Shown here one piece after another: positions 8,608 through 15,833 of a DNA stretch of 37,614 nt. Below the pieces are notes generated by a model. That model was not told the DNA's origin, did no database searches, and saw nothing but the letters and a program-made list of their open reading frames with translations. The translations under genes and the position numbers were made by a program. Source of the DNA: Candidatus Omnitrophota bacterium (lineage in GTDB: Bacteria; Omnitrophota; Gorgyraeia; Gygaellales; Profunditerraquicolaceae); assembly GCA_023228185.1 (NCBI GenBank), contig JALOBQ010000002.1:1-37614 (forward strand), read 5' to 3'. Every line of letters begins with the position of its first letter. Positions within the stretch are counted from its first letter, which is position 1.

Positions 8608-10307
8608 TGCGCAGGCGCCTCAACGGGTAATTCATTACTTTTAATATACCTGATCGCGTCGCCGGCAACCGCCTTAAACACAGGAGCCGCCACTACGCCG
8701 CCAAAATATATCGGATGCGGTTCGTCTATCGTTACCACAATCGCTAACAACGGGTCTTCAGCCGGCGCGAAACCGATAAATGAGCCGACGAATTTATTGT
8801 GCGAATAAGCGCCATTAGGCTCTAACTTCTGGGCGGTGCCGGTTTTTCCGGCGGCGCTAAAACCGGGAACTTTTCCCATTTTTCCCGTGCCTTGTTCAAC
8901 TACGCCGGTAAGAATTTTTCTGATCCGCGCGGCAGTATCCACGGAAATAACTTTGCGGATCAACACCGGGCTATTTTCTTTAATTATTTCCCCCTGTTTA
9001 TCGCGGATCGAATCCACGATATAAGGCCTCATCAACTGGCCGCCATTAGCAATCACCGATATCGCGCTGGCTAATTGCAACGCGGTTACCCCTACTTCCT
9101 GGCCCATGGGAATAGCCGAAATCGAAGTCTTCGACCAGAAACGCGGTTCTTTAATCATACCGGAAATCTCTCCGGATATATCAATACCTAATTTATTTCC
9201 AAATCCAAAGGCTTTAACATATCTGTAAAGAGCGTCTCCGCCTAAGATCTGAGCGGCTTTTACAGTGCCGATATTACTGGATTGTTCAATTACCTGGCGA
9301 AAAGTAAGATTACCGTGAGGCATATGGTCATGCAATACGCGGCCACCTACCTGATAAGTGCCATTGCCGCAGAAAAACACATCCTCTTCGGAAACTTTTT
9401 TTTCTTCTAAAACCGCGGAAGCTGTAACAATTTTAAAAACTGAACCCGGTTCAAATAAATCGCAAATCGCCCGGTTACGCATCGCCTCTTTACTCGTATG
9501 GGCATGGTTATCCAAATCATAAGTCGGCCGGCTTGCCATTGCCAGGATCCTTCCTGTGTGCGGGTCCATCACGACGATGCTAGCGCCCTTGGCGTTATAT
9601 TTACGGTAAGCCTTATCCAATTCCCGTTCGGCGATATATTGTATAACTTCATCAATAGTTAAAACAAGCTCCAGCCCGTCCTTGGGTAAAACCATTTTTT
9701 CCCAAATATCCAGTCTTTTCTGGCGGGCATCTCTTAAAAACAACGCCCAACCCGGTTCGCCTTTAAGGTATTTATCAAAATCTCTTTCCACTCCCTCTAA
9801 ACCGTTATTGTCCGTGCCGGCAAAACCAAGCACATGGCTGGCTAAATATCCATTCGGGTAAATACGTTTGCTTTCCTTTAAGAATCCCAAACCTTTGATT
9901 TTTAATTGTTTTACTGCTTCGGATTTGGCCGGCGGTAATTTACGCGCCAACCAGATAAAAGCTTTTTTCCTGTTTAACCTTTCCTTGAGAAAAGTTTCGT
10001 TGATACCCAGTATTCCTGATAATTGCGCCGCAATGCGCGGCTTATCGTTATCATTAATTATGCTCGGATTTGCGTATAATGAATCCATCGACATATTAAA
10101 CGCCTGCGGCCGCAGATTAGAATCATAGATCGTGCCGCGGCGCGGCTCAAGCTCGGTAAAAAGATTATGTTGCTTATCGGCTATTTGTTTTAAATACGCG
10201 GAGCGGAAAAACTGGATATAGAATATACGCAGGATGCAAAGAATGAGGATGGAAAGGAAAATCAGGAATACCGCCTCGCTTCTACGGCGATAGTTGCTTA
10301 TATACAC
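8604..10307 (-). CDS. ftsI: peptidoglycan D,D-transpeptidase FtsI (class B PBP)
   Basis: FtsI (PBP3) cross-links septal peptidoglycan in the periplasm, in complex with FtsW. It is 567 aa. One N-terminal membrane anchor spans about residues 12-34. The PBP dimerisation region contains EPRRGTIYDSN (about 54-64). The transpeptidase domain has all three active-site motifs: SVFK (Ser289 to Lys292), SSN (343-345) and KTG (488-490, in AAGKTGTAQK). No PASTA domains follow; the protein ends about 75 residues after the KTG motif. It lies 21 bp after ftsL and overlaps murE by 4 bp, the normal order in a dcw cluster. Confidence 0.96.
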   Translation of the reverse strand: MYISNYRRRSEAVFLIFLSILILCILRIFYIQFFRSAYLKQIADKQHNLFTELEPRRGTIYDSNLRPQAFNMSMDSLYANPSIINDNDKPRIAAQLSGILGINETFLKERLNRKKAFIWLARKLPPAKSEAVKQLKIKGLGFLKESKRIYPNGYLASHVLGFAGTDNNGLEGVERDFDKYLKGEPGWALFLRDARQKRLDIWEKMVLPKDGLELVLTIDEVIQYIAERELDKAYRKYNAKGASIVVMDPHTGRILAMASRPTYDLDNHAHTSKEAMRNRAICDLFEPGSVFKIVTASAVLEEKKVSEEDVFFCGNGTYQVGGRVLHDHMPHGNLTFRQVIEQSSNIGTVKAAQILGGDALYRYVKAFGFGNKLGIDISGEISGMIKEPRFWSKTSISAIPMGQEVGVTALQLASAISVIANGGQLMRPYIVDSIRDKQGEIIKENSPVLIRKVISVDTAARIRKILTGVVEQGTGKMGKVPGFSAAGKTGTAQKLEPNGAYSHNKFVGSFIGFAPAEDPLLAIVVTIDEPHPIYFGGVVAAPVFKAVAGDAIRYIKSNELPVEAPAQ

Positions 10308-10328
10308 AATTTATATAGGTAATAAATA

Positions 10329-10697
10329 TTAAGGGTTAATTGTTTTTGCCTGAGCTTCACGATTAATGCCAAAGATCCGCGAAAGCAAAGTCGGCCGGGA
10401 CCTTGAGATTTTAGCCACTTTAAGGCCGCCCCGGGAAGAGATAAACTTCACGAATCTATAACTATCCGGCATCTGAAAATCGCTGGAACCGGAAATTTTA
10501 TTGCCGATGCGCACTAACGAGGAATCCTTTTTAATATTATATTTCAGAACGGTATTTTTATCCATAATTTCATTAAAATAGACTTGTTTCTTCTGGCCCA
10601 GATAAGCTAAACGAAAAATCTCAGATTGCTGATAAACATAAAGCAGTGAGAATGAAGTAATAAATAACGTCAGCGATAGAAATTTTGTTAACCTCAT
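10329..10697 (-). CDS. ftsL: FtsL-like cell division protein
   Basis: This 122-aa protein has a short cytoplasmic start (MRLTKF), one membrane segment (about residues 7-24) and a periplasmic remainder that begins with a helical stretch, the architecture of FtsL, a bitopic divisome subunit that works with FtsB and FtsQ. FtsL is poorly conserved, so the call rests mainly on topology, size and position: between rsmH and ftsI, exactly where ftsL lies in dcw clusters. Its start overlaps the rsmH stop by 4 bp. The C-terminal third is basic (ISRSRPTLLSRIFGINREAQAK). No catalytic motif is present or expected. Confidence 0.75.
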   Translation of the reverse strand: MRLTKFLSLTLFITSFSLLYVYQQSEIFRLAYLGQKKQVYFNEIMDKNTVLKYNIKKDSSLVRIGNKISGSSDFQMPDSYRFVKFISSRGGLKVAKISRSRPTLLSRIFGINREAQAKTINP

Positions 10698-11602
10698 TGG
10701 TTGATCACCCTTTCGGCTACGCGTAACTTGCTACTACGGCTTGAAGGATTAACATCCACTTCCGAATAAGTGGCCGTTAAAGGCTTAGCCGTAATAATAT
10801 TAATTATACCGTCAGCTTCAAGCCGGCGGAAAGTATGTTTGACTACCCTGTCTTCCAAAGAATGAAATGAAATTACAGATATTCTAGCCTGATTTTCTAA
10901 AAATGCAACCGCTTTATCAAGAGCGGATTCTAAAATCTCTAGTTCCCTGTTTACGGCAATGCGCACCGCCTGGAACGTGCGCGTCGCCGGATGAATACGA
11001 TAATGGCTGCGGCGGAAGCGCGCGGGGATTGAACGGGCAACTAAGTTAGCTAACTGCGTGGTCGTGGTAATCGGCTGGATCTGCCTTTCCTCAACTACTA
11101 AATGCGCGATACGATTATGCCAGCGCTCCTGGCCGAATGTCCAAAGCATATCTGAGATCTCGCTTTCATTCAGGTTATTTACCAAGTCGTAAGCGGAAAT
11201 ATAACTTTGCTGGTCTAAACGCATATCTAAAGGCCCTTCTTCCTGAAAACTAAAACCTCTTAAAGGATTCCTTAACTGCACGGTCGAAATACCCAAATCA
11301 AAAACTATGCCGTCAATTTTATGCACGCCTGCTTTATCGAGGATCTGGTCTAAATCCACGAAATTACCGTGAAAAAATTCAACCGCGTTGCCAAAAGGCG
11401 CTAACCGGCGTTTGGATATTTCCAAGGCATCCTGGTCCCGGTCTATGGCGATCAACCTTCCGCCGGGAGTGATCATCTTGAGGATCTCCTGGCTATGGCC
11501 GCCGGTGCCCAGCGTAGCATCAACAATCGTTTGGCCGGGTTTCAAATTTAGATTACCAATTACTTCCTGCAACAAAACAGGAACGTGAAGTTTCTCTTCC
11601 AC
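10694..11602 (-). CDS. rsmH: 16S rRNA (cytosine(1402)-N(4))-methyltransferase RsmH
   Basis: RsmH (MraW) methylates N4 of C1402 of 16S rRNA in the ribosomal P site, using S-adenosylmethionine. It is 302 aa, typical. The N-terminus HVPVLLQEVIGNLNLKPGQT is the family hallmark, followed by the SAM-binding loop DATLGTGGHS and the acidic strand end IAIDRDQDAL. Later motifs include IVFDLGISTVQL, GPLDMRLD, HPATRTFQAVRIAVNREL and ISFHSLEDRVVK, all diagnostic. The start codon is GTG at 11602. It follows the mraZ stop by only 3 bp, so expression probably depends on the mraZ promoter even though mraZ itself is interrupted. Confidence 0.98.
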   Translation of the reverse strand: MEEKLHVPVLLQEVIGNLNLKPGQTIVDATLGTGGHSQEILKMITPGGRLIAIDRDQDALEISKRRLAPFGNAVEFFHGNFVDLDQILDKAGVHKIDGIVFDLGISTVQLRNPLRGFSFQEEGPLDMRLDQQSYISAYDLVNNLNESEISDMLWTFGQERWHNRIAHLVVEERQIQPITTTTQLANLVARSIPARFRRSHYRIHPATRTFQAVRIAVNRELEILESALDKAVAFLENQARISVISFHSLEDRVVKHTFRRLEADGIINIITAKPLTATYSEVDVNPSSRSSKLRVAERVINQ

Positions 11603-11605
11603 AGC

Positions 11606-11908
11606 TTACACATCCATTAATTTTTCCGCAATCTCTTCAAATGACTGACGGCTATTTTTAGAAAATTCAAGCCACAAATCTTTCGACCAAATTTCAATAC
11701 GGTTAGAAACACCGACGATTACCACGTCGCGCTTAATTCCGGCGAAATCTTTCAAATATTGCGGTAAGAGCACCCTGCCCTGTTTATCTGCTTGCACGTC
11801 AATGGCGCCGGAAAAAAGTAAACGGTTAAAAGTGCGCGACTGCTGTTTGGTAAACGGCATTGATTTAAATTTATTTTCCTGCGAACGCCACTCTTCTTCC
11901 GGGAACAT
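11606..11908 (-). CDS. mraZ: MraZ C-terminal part, possible restart product
   Basis: This is the 100-residue open frame left after the TAA, starting at ATG 11908 (MFPEEEWRSQENKFKSMPFT). It keeps the second AbrB-like half with DKQGRVLLPQYL and the closing stretch VVIVGVSNRIEIWSKDLW. It lacks most of the first half-domain, so normal MraZ oligomer and DNA contacts would be impaired. No good Shine-Dalgarno precedes the internal ATG: the bases just upstream encode DTCLF. Translation could occur by re-initiation after the short 32-codon upstream frame, whose stop lies 36 bases before this ATG. Whether the fragment is made is unknown. Confidence 0.5.
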   Translation of the reverse strand: MFPEEEWRSQENKFKSMPFTKQQSRTFNRLLFSGAIDVQADKQGRVLLPQYLKDFAGIKRDVVIVGVSNRIEIWSKDLWLEFSKNSRQSFEEIAEKLMDV

Positions 11909-12043
11909 AAAAAGGCAAGTATCTAAACCGCGGGTAATAAAAAATTATTCGATAATTTGCGCTTTAGCAACTTCACGAAATTTGGCTGGTAATATTAAAC
12001 GGCCTTTACGGTCTATAGAATGTTCATATTCGCCATAAAACAT
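11606..12043 (-). pseudogene. mraZ: mraZ interrupted by an in-frame TAA at codon 33
   Basis: MraZ is a DNA-binding regulator of the dcw cluster built from two SpoVT/AbrB-like half-domains. Reading from the ATG at 12043 gives MFYGEYEHSIDRKGRLILPA and on to AQIIE, then TAA (11947-11945). The same frame then continues FFITRGLDTCLFMFPEEEWR and runs to the end at 11606. Without the stop the gene is 145 codons, the normal MraZ length, and both DxxGR motifs are present (DRKGR at 11-15, DKQGR later). The family usually has a lysine where the TAA falls, so a single AAA to TAA change would explain it; no frame change is needed. It may be a real nonsense mutation, a read-through site or an assembly error. 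An internal ATG at codon 46 could restart translation. Confidence 0.85.
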
Positions 12044-12056
12044 TTTATTTTCCCTT

Positions 12057-12080
12057 CCACTTTACTCCACTTGCAACCAC
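12057..12080 (-). promoter_or_regulatory. Probable MraZ operator: three GTGG boxes with 10-bp period
   Basis: Read on the minus strand, GTGG occurs at 12080-12077, 12070-12067 and 12060-12057, exactly 10 bp apart, one helical turn. Known MraZ sites are short G-rich direct repeats with the same period (TGGGN repeats in E. coli, AAAGTG-type repeats in Mycoplasma). The second and third boxes here read AAGTGG. They lie between the -10 element and the mraZ start, and the third touches the ribosome-binding site GGAAGGG. The assignment rests on spacing, position and similarity. Confidence 0.7.
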
Positions 12081-12089
12081 AGTAATGAA

Positions 12090-12118
12090 AATATACCTAA
12101 AATCAGCCTATTTGTCAA
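12090..12118 (-). promoter_or_regulatory. Sigma-70 type promoter of the dcw cluster
   Basis: On the minus strand TTGACA (12118-12113) is followed after 17 bases by TATATT (12095-12090), nearly consensus. Transcription would start near 12083, about 40 bases before the mraZ ATG. No terminator was seen between ribF and this promoter, so read-through from the upstream genes may add to it. Confidence 0.85.
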
Positions 12119-12205
12119 GAAAAATATTTACCTAAATACATGGAATACAAGCAATAGTGTATAAAACAAACGGGGTGACTATCTGTGGTATTAAATTTTG
12201 ATACT

Positions 12206-13108
12206 TTAGTGGAGAATTTTCCTGGCTAAGAGTGTATCTTTTGCCATCTGTCCTGCGAGAGCATTCAAGGAGGGAAACTTACGATCCGGCCGAATCTTTT
12301 TAAAAAACCTGACTTCCAGGATCTGGCCATAGATATCTTTATGGAAATCCAGAATATGCACTTCGATATTTATTTTTTTATGTTTTGTTTTTATTGTCGG
12401 CCGGCTGCCGATATAACAAAGCCCGGGAAAAATTGTATTGCCCAAAACAACTTTCACGGCGTAAATCCCGCTTGCCGGGATTACCTCATGATGCGGATTG
12501 ATATTTGCCGTGGGAAATCCTAATATTCTGCCTAAAGCAGTGCCCTTGATCACCGTGCCTAAAACACTTACCTTACGCCCAAGCAATCTACTAGCCTGGT
12601 CAATTTTGCCTGAACTAATCAGGCCCCTGATCAAAGTGCTGCTAATCGGCTTAGCCGCGCATCTGATCACCTTAAAAACTTTCACGCTAAAACCGTGAAT
12701 TTTGGCGTATGATTTTAAAAACCTGCTGTCGCCTAAAGCATTTCTGCCGAAACGGAAATTTTCCCCGATATAAACAGAACGCGCTGCGAGTTTTTTAACA
12801 AGCAAATCACCGATAAAATTCTCGGCGCTGATTTTAGAAAAACGCGCGTTGAAATTAAGCACCAAGCAATGGCCGACGCCCAATTCAGCGATCAAGCGCA
12901 ACCTATGCTCAAGCGAATAAAGGCTGCGCTGGCCTTGCGGATGCGGCCAAAAAGTAACCACTACGCTGGAGCCTTTTATCGATTTAGCGTCAGCGACAAG
13001 AGTTTTTAAGATATTCCTGTGGCCAAGGTGCACGCCATCAAAAACACCTAAAGCGATAAGCGCGCGATTAATTTTTTTAACCTTATTTAAAGCAAAATAA
13101 ATTTTCAT
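12206..13108 (-). CDS. ribF: Bifunctional riboflavin kinase / FAD synthetase
   Basis: RibF phosphorylates riboflavin to FMN and then adenylylates FMN to FAD. At 300 aa it has both domains. The N-terminal nucleotidyltransferase domain shows GVFDGVHLGHRNIL (about residues 22-35) and FRFGRNALGD. The C-terminal kinase domain starts near GTVIKGTALGRILGFPTANI and ends with the expected GQILEVRFFKKIRPDRKFPS. It completes the flavin pathway whose earlier genes lie at 20365-25136 in the same window. It follows nrnA by 9 bp. In many bacteria truB stands between rbfA/nrnA and ribF; here it does not. Confidence 0.96.
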   Translation of the reverse strand: MKIYFALNKVKKINRALIALGVFDGVHLGHRNILKTLVADAKSIKGSSVVVTFWPHPQGQRSLYSLEHRLRLIAELGVGHCLVLNFNARFSKISAENFIGDLLVKKLAARSVYIGENFRFGRNALGDSRFLKSYAKIHGFSVKVFKVIRCAAKPISSTLIRGLISSGKIDQASRLLGRKVSVLGTVIKGTALGRILGFPTANINPHHEVIPASGIYAVKVVLGNTIFPGLCYIGSRPTIKTKHKKINIEVHILDFHKDIYGQILEVRFFKKIRPDRKFPSLNALAGQMAKDTLLARKILH

Positions 13109-13117
13109 TGATTAAAA

Positions 13118-14086
13118 TTAGATGTTTTCTTTGATCTTAGCCAACACTTTCATTTTCACTTGCCCAAGATCACCGGCGATCGTGCAACCAGCCGCGGTCC
13201 GATGCCCGCCGCCGCCGAAAAATGTAGCAATTTTATTTACATCCAGCGGCCCGGAAGAACGCAGGTTTACTCGCACGTCTTTGGCTTTGCCAAGGTTTTC
13301 TTTAAATAATACGACTACCTCTACGCCCTTAATTGAGCGGCCGAAACTTAAAGCCAGATCCGCCAAGTCAACACAAGGTTTAACACCGGAAAATAATTCT
13401 TTTTTAAACTCAAACCAGGCAACTTTACCTTGCGCGCAAAGCTTCATCCCAGGCAGGAGTTTAAGCAACAACTTTGCCTCGCGCACTGGGATATCCGCGT
13501 AGGATTTACGGTAAACCTGCGCCACGTCAATATTATATTTTAATAAATCCGCTACCGCTAAATGCGTAAAACTGGAAGTATTGGAATACCTGAAAGACCC
13601 CGTGTCAGTCATCATCCCCGTATACAAAGCCAGAGCCGTATGATCATCCATCTTCAAACCTAATTTATTATGTAAAATATAGACCATCTCCGAACAAGAG
13701 GAAGCTTGCGCGTCCACCCAGTTTACCTGCCCAAAGAAAGTATTGCTGATGTGATGGTCAATATTCAATATCGGCTTATTTTGAGTATTTAATTTATAAA
13801 CCGACCCCGTGCGTTTTAAATCAGCGCAGTCAAGGGCGACAAAACAATCAAAAACAAGGCGCTTGCAACTCTTATTTAATAAACGGATAGATTTATTGCC
13901 GGGTAAAAAATCAAAACCATAAGGCAGGCCGTCTTGGTCGACGATTACCGCCTGTTTGTCCATCTTTCTAATGATATTATAAAAACCTAACTGCGCGCCT
14001 AAAGCGTCTCCTTCCGGACTGGTATGAGCGGTAATTAAAAAATTATCGAACTTCTTAACAGCTTCAACTATTTTTTTCAGGCTCAT
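13118..14086 (-). CDS. nrnA: DHH/DHHA1 family bifunctional oligoribonuclease / pAp phosphatase
   Basis: NrnA-type proteins degrade short oligoribonucleotides and remove the 3' phosphate from pAp, using manganese. The protein is 322 aa. The DHH domain has HTSPEGDALGAQ (about 21-32; most relatives have PDGD, here PEGD), a DCAD motif (VALDCADL) and the family-naming DHH in NIDHHISNTFFG. The DHHA1 domain ends with GGGHRTAAGCTI, the substrate-binding GGGH loop. All metal ligands appear present. The start overlaps the end of rbfA by 23 bp, and ribF follows; rbfA-nrnA-ribF is a well-known neighbourhood. Confidence 0.93.
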   Translation of the reverse strand: MSLKKIVEAVKKFDNFLITAHTSPEGDALGAQLGFYNIIRKMDKQAVIVDQDGLPYGFDFLPGNKSIRLLNKSCKRLVFDCFVALDCADLKRTGSVYKLNTQNKPILNIDHHISNTFFGQVNWVDAQASSCSEMVYILHNKLGLKMDDHTALALYTGMMTDTGSFRYSNTSSFTHLAVADLLKYNIDVAQVYRKSYADIPVREAKLLLKLLPGMKLCAQGKVAWFEFKKELFSGVKPCVDLADLALSFGRSIKGVEVVVLFKENLGKAKDVRVNLRSSGPLDVNKIATFFGGGGHRTAAGCTIAGDLGQVKMKVLAKIKENI

Positions 14087-14423
14087 TTTTCTCCTTGATC
14101 TCTCTTAGCACTTCTTCAATCCTCACGCTAAATTCGGTTGACCTGTCTTCCATAAAAAGCAGTTCCGTAGCTAAACGTAAATTTAATCTTTTGGCGACCA
14201 GGCTGCGAAGATAACCTAAAGCCGAATCAAGGGCTTGTTTGGTTTTTTTATGGTCCTCTTCTTTACCTAAGACGCTATAAAAAACTTTGGCTAAACGCAG
14301 GTCATTAGTGATCTCAACCCGGATGATTGTCACAAACCCCAGGCGGGGATCCTTTAATTTATCATGAATGATCAGGCTGACTTCCTGCCTGATTGCTTCG
14401 GCGATCCTATCTTGTCTGGACAT
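14064..14423 (-). CDS. rbfA: 30S ribosome-binding factor RbfA
   Basis: RbfA binds the immature 30S subunit and is needed for late 16S rRNA processing and cold adaptation. It is 119 aa, a single KH-like domain. Signature segments are MSRQDRIAEAIRQEVSLII at the start, KDPRLGFVTIIRVEITNDL in the middle, and LNLRLATELLFMEDRSTEFS near the end. A GGAG ribosome-binding site lies about 10 bases before the ATG. The acidic and basic tail (REIKEKNEPEKNS) is short. Its last bases overlap nrnA, which suggests coupled translation. Confidence 0.95.
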   Translation of the reverse strand: MSRQDRIAEAIRQEVSLIIHDKLKDPRLGFVTIIRVEITNDLRLAKVFYSVLGKEEDHKKTKQALDSALGYLRSLVAKRLNLRLATELLFMEDRSTEFSVRIEEVLREIKEKNEPEKNS

Positions 14424-14469
14424 TTTAGTTAAACTCCGTTTCTTACGGTTAATAATATGAAATCAAACT

Positions 14470-15747
14470 CTATTGCTTGATCAATTTTCTGATCAGCGCT
14501 ACTTCATCCTGGGGGCTTTTGACAGAGCCGTTTAATTTAGCATGAAGCACTTTAGAAAAAATAACCTTATACTTGGGGCCGGGCAATACCCCCAACTTTT
14601 GCAAAACTTCACCGGAAACGCAAACACGCATACCATTATAAATCTCCATAAAATCAGAAATATGCTTCTTTAAAATTAAAGAAGCGTATTTAGCTTTAAG
14701 AAAAATAATCGTCTCGTAGCTTAGCGGCTCTAATAAAACAAAAATCCTCGGCGGAGTAATCCGGATACTGCTTAAATCGCGCAGGCAACTTTTGCTAAAT
14801 GACTTGAGGCTTAAGATACGTTTCTCTTCTCCTGTGCGCAAGTTTAAGGCGATGGATAACTTTGAACTTTGAACGTAAGTTAATCCGTCGATCAAAGCCA
14901 TAAAATAAATCAGCCAAGTATCCAGTTTCCTGCGGCCGGGATACTCCTGATTAAACCAGGCGATTTGTTTTTCTGAAGCGGCGAATAAAGAACGATTGAT
15001 TTTAATTTTGCTGAATTCCCGGCAAAACAAATCCAGCGCTTTTAGATCTTTCAAGCGTTTTATCTGCTGATAAGGATTGTTCTCCTTAAGTATCAAAATA
15101 AGTTCATGGCGCTTGCGTTGCGGGCTGATCAAACCTAAATAACCGTGGTTAAGAGCATACTTAAGCAGAATAAGCGTGCGCGGCTGGATTTTAAAACCAT
15201 ACCTTTGTTCAAACCTCACTGCCCTGAATATCCGCGTGGGATCATCCTGAAAACTTAAATCATGCAATACCCTTATTTTTCGGCCAGCCAAATCATTCTT
15301 TCCGTCAAAAGGATCAATCAAGCGTAAATCCATTTTACCTGATATGCTTACCGCCATTGCGTTAATTGTAAAATCCCGGCGCTTCAAATCGTCGCTTAAA
15401 GAACTGAAACTGACTTCCGGTAAATCACCCGGATGAGCGTAAGTTTCTTGCCTGGCGCTGGCGAGGTCAACCTTAAGTTTTCCAAAACTAAGCGTGGCTG
15501 TGCCAAACCTTTGATGAATAATAATTTTTGCCTTTAATTTCGGCATCAGCTTTTGCGCGAATTCAATGCCTGAACCTTCCACGACAATATCCATATCCAG
15601 GTTTTTCACGCCCAAAAGCATATCGCGCACAAATCCGCCTACCAGATAAGCGGGCATTCGGCTATCATCGGAAACTTTAGCAACTTGCGCGATTAGATTC
15701 TTTAATTCTTCAGGTAATTTGCTAAAATATTTTCTCATCTTTATCAT
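14470..15747 (-). CDS. Class II tRNA nucleotidyltransferase / poly(A) polymerase family protein
   Basis: The head domain is clear: AYLVGGFVRDMLLG (residues 33-46), then the catalytic DMD (Asp51 and Asp53), RRDFTINAMA, and DDPTRIFRAVRFEQRYGF, the neck helix that precedes base recognition. This is the class II family that includes CCA-adding, CC-adding, A-adding enzymes and bacterial poly(A) polymerase. At 425 aa it has no visible C-terminal HD motif. Which activity it has cannot be told from these motifs. The tRNA-Pro gene in this window does not encode CCA, so the cell needs CCA addition. Start is at 15747 or at the second Met (15738); neither has a clear Shine-Dalgarno. Confidence 0.85.
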   Translation of the reverse strand: MIKMRKYFSKLPEELKNLIAQVAKVSDDSRMPAYLVGGFVRDMLLGVKNLDMDIVVEGSGIEFAQKLMPKLKAKIIIHQRFGTATLSFGKLKVDLASARQETYAHPGDLPEVSFSSLSDDLKRRDFTINAMAVSISGKMDLRLIDPFDGKNDLAGRKIRVLHDLSFQDDPTRIFRAVRFEQRYGFKIQPRTLILLKYALNHGYLGLISPQRKRHELILILKENNPYQQIKRLKDLKALDLFCREFSKIKINRSLFAASEKQIAWFNQEYPGRRKLDTWLIYFMALIDGLTYVQSSKLSIALNLRTGEEKRILSLKSFSKSCLRDLSSIRITPPRIFVLLEPLSYETIIFLKAKYASLILKKHISDFMEIYNGMRVCVSGEVLQKLGVLPGPKYKVIFSKVLHAKLNGSVKSPQDEVALIRKLIKQ

Positions 15748-15751
15748 AAGT

Positions 15752-15827
15752 TTTAGGTGCTCGGTTCTTGCTGCTCGGCGTTTGTTACTTAATTTCCCTC
15801 TACATTCTATATACTACATTCTACATA
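15752..15827. repeat. 7-bp tandem repeats in the xerD to nucleotidyltransferase spacer
   Basis: On the plus strand the spacer splits into heptamers. 15752-15786 reads TTTAGGT, GCTCGGT, TCTTGCT, GCTCGGC, GTTTGTT. 15800-15827 reads CTACATT, CTATATA, CTACATT, CTACATA, so the last four form an imperfect 14-bp duplication. The GCTCGGT unit also occurs in the repeat at 23834-23875. The repeats reach to 6 bp before the xerD stop codon. No coding potential is seen. Confidence 0.7.
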
Positions 15828-15833
15828 CTGCTT

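Noticed and set aside
11945..11947. TAA in mraZ as a recoded sense codon or altered genetic code
   Set aside because: Many neighbouring genes end in TAA at normal lengths, including the TAATG junctions of murF-mraY and ftsW-murG, so TAA acts as a stop here.
12119..12205. Terminator between ribF and the dcw promoter
   Set aside because: I saw no stable hairpin followed by a T-run; read-through is possible.
15752..15827. Repeat tract as a CRISPR array
   Set aside because: Units are 7 bp and contiguous, without spacers, and there are no cas genes.
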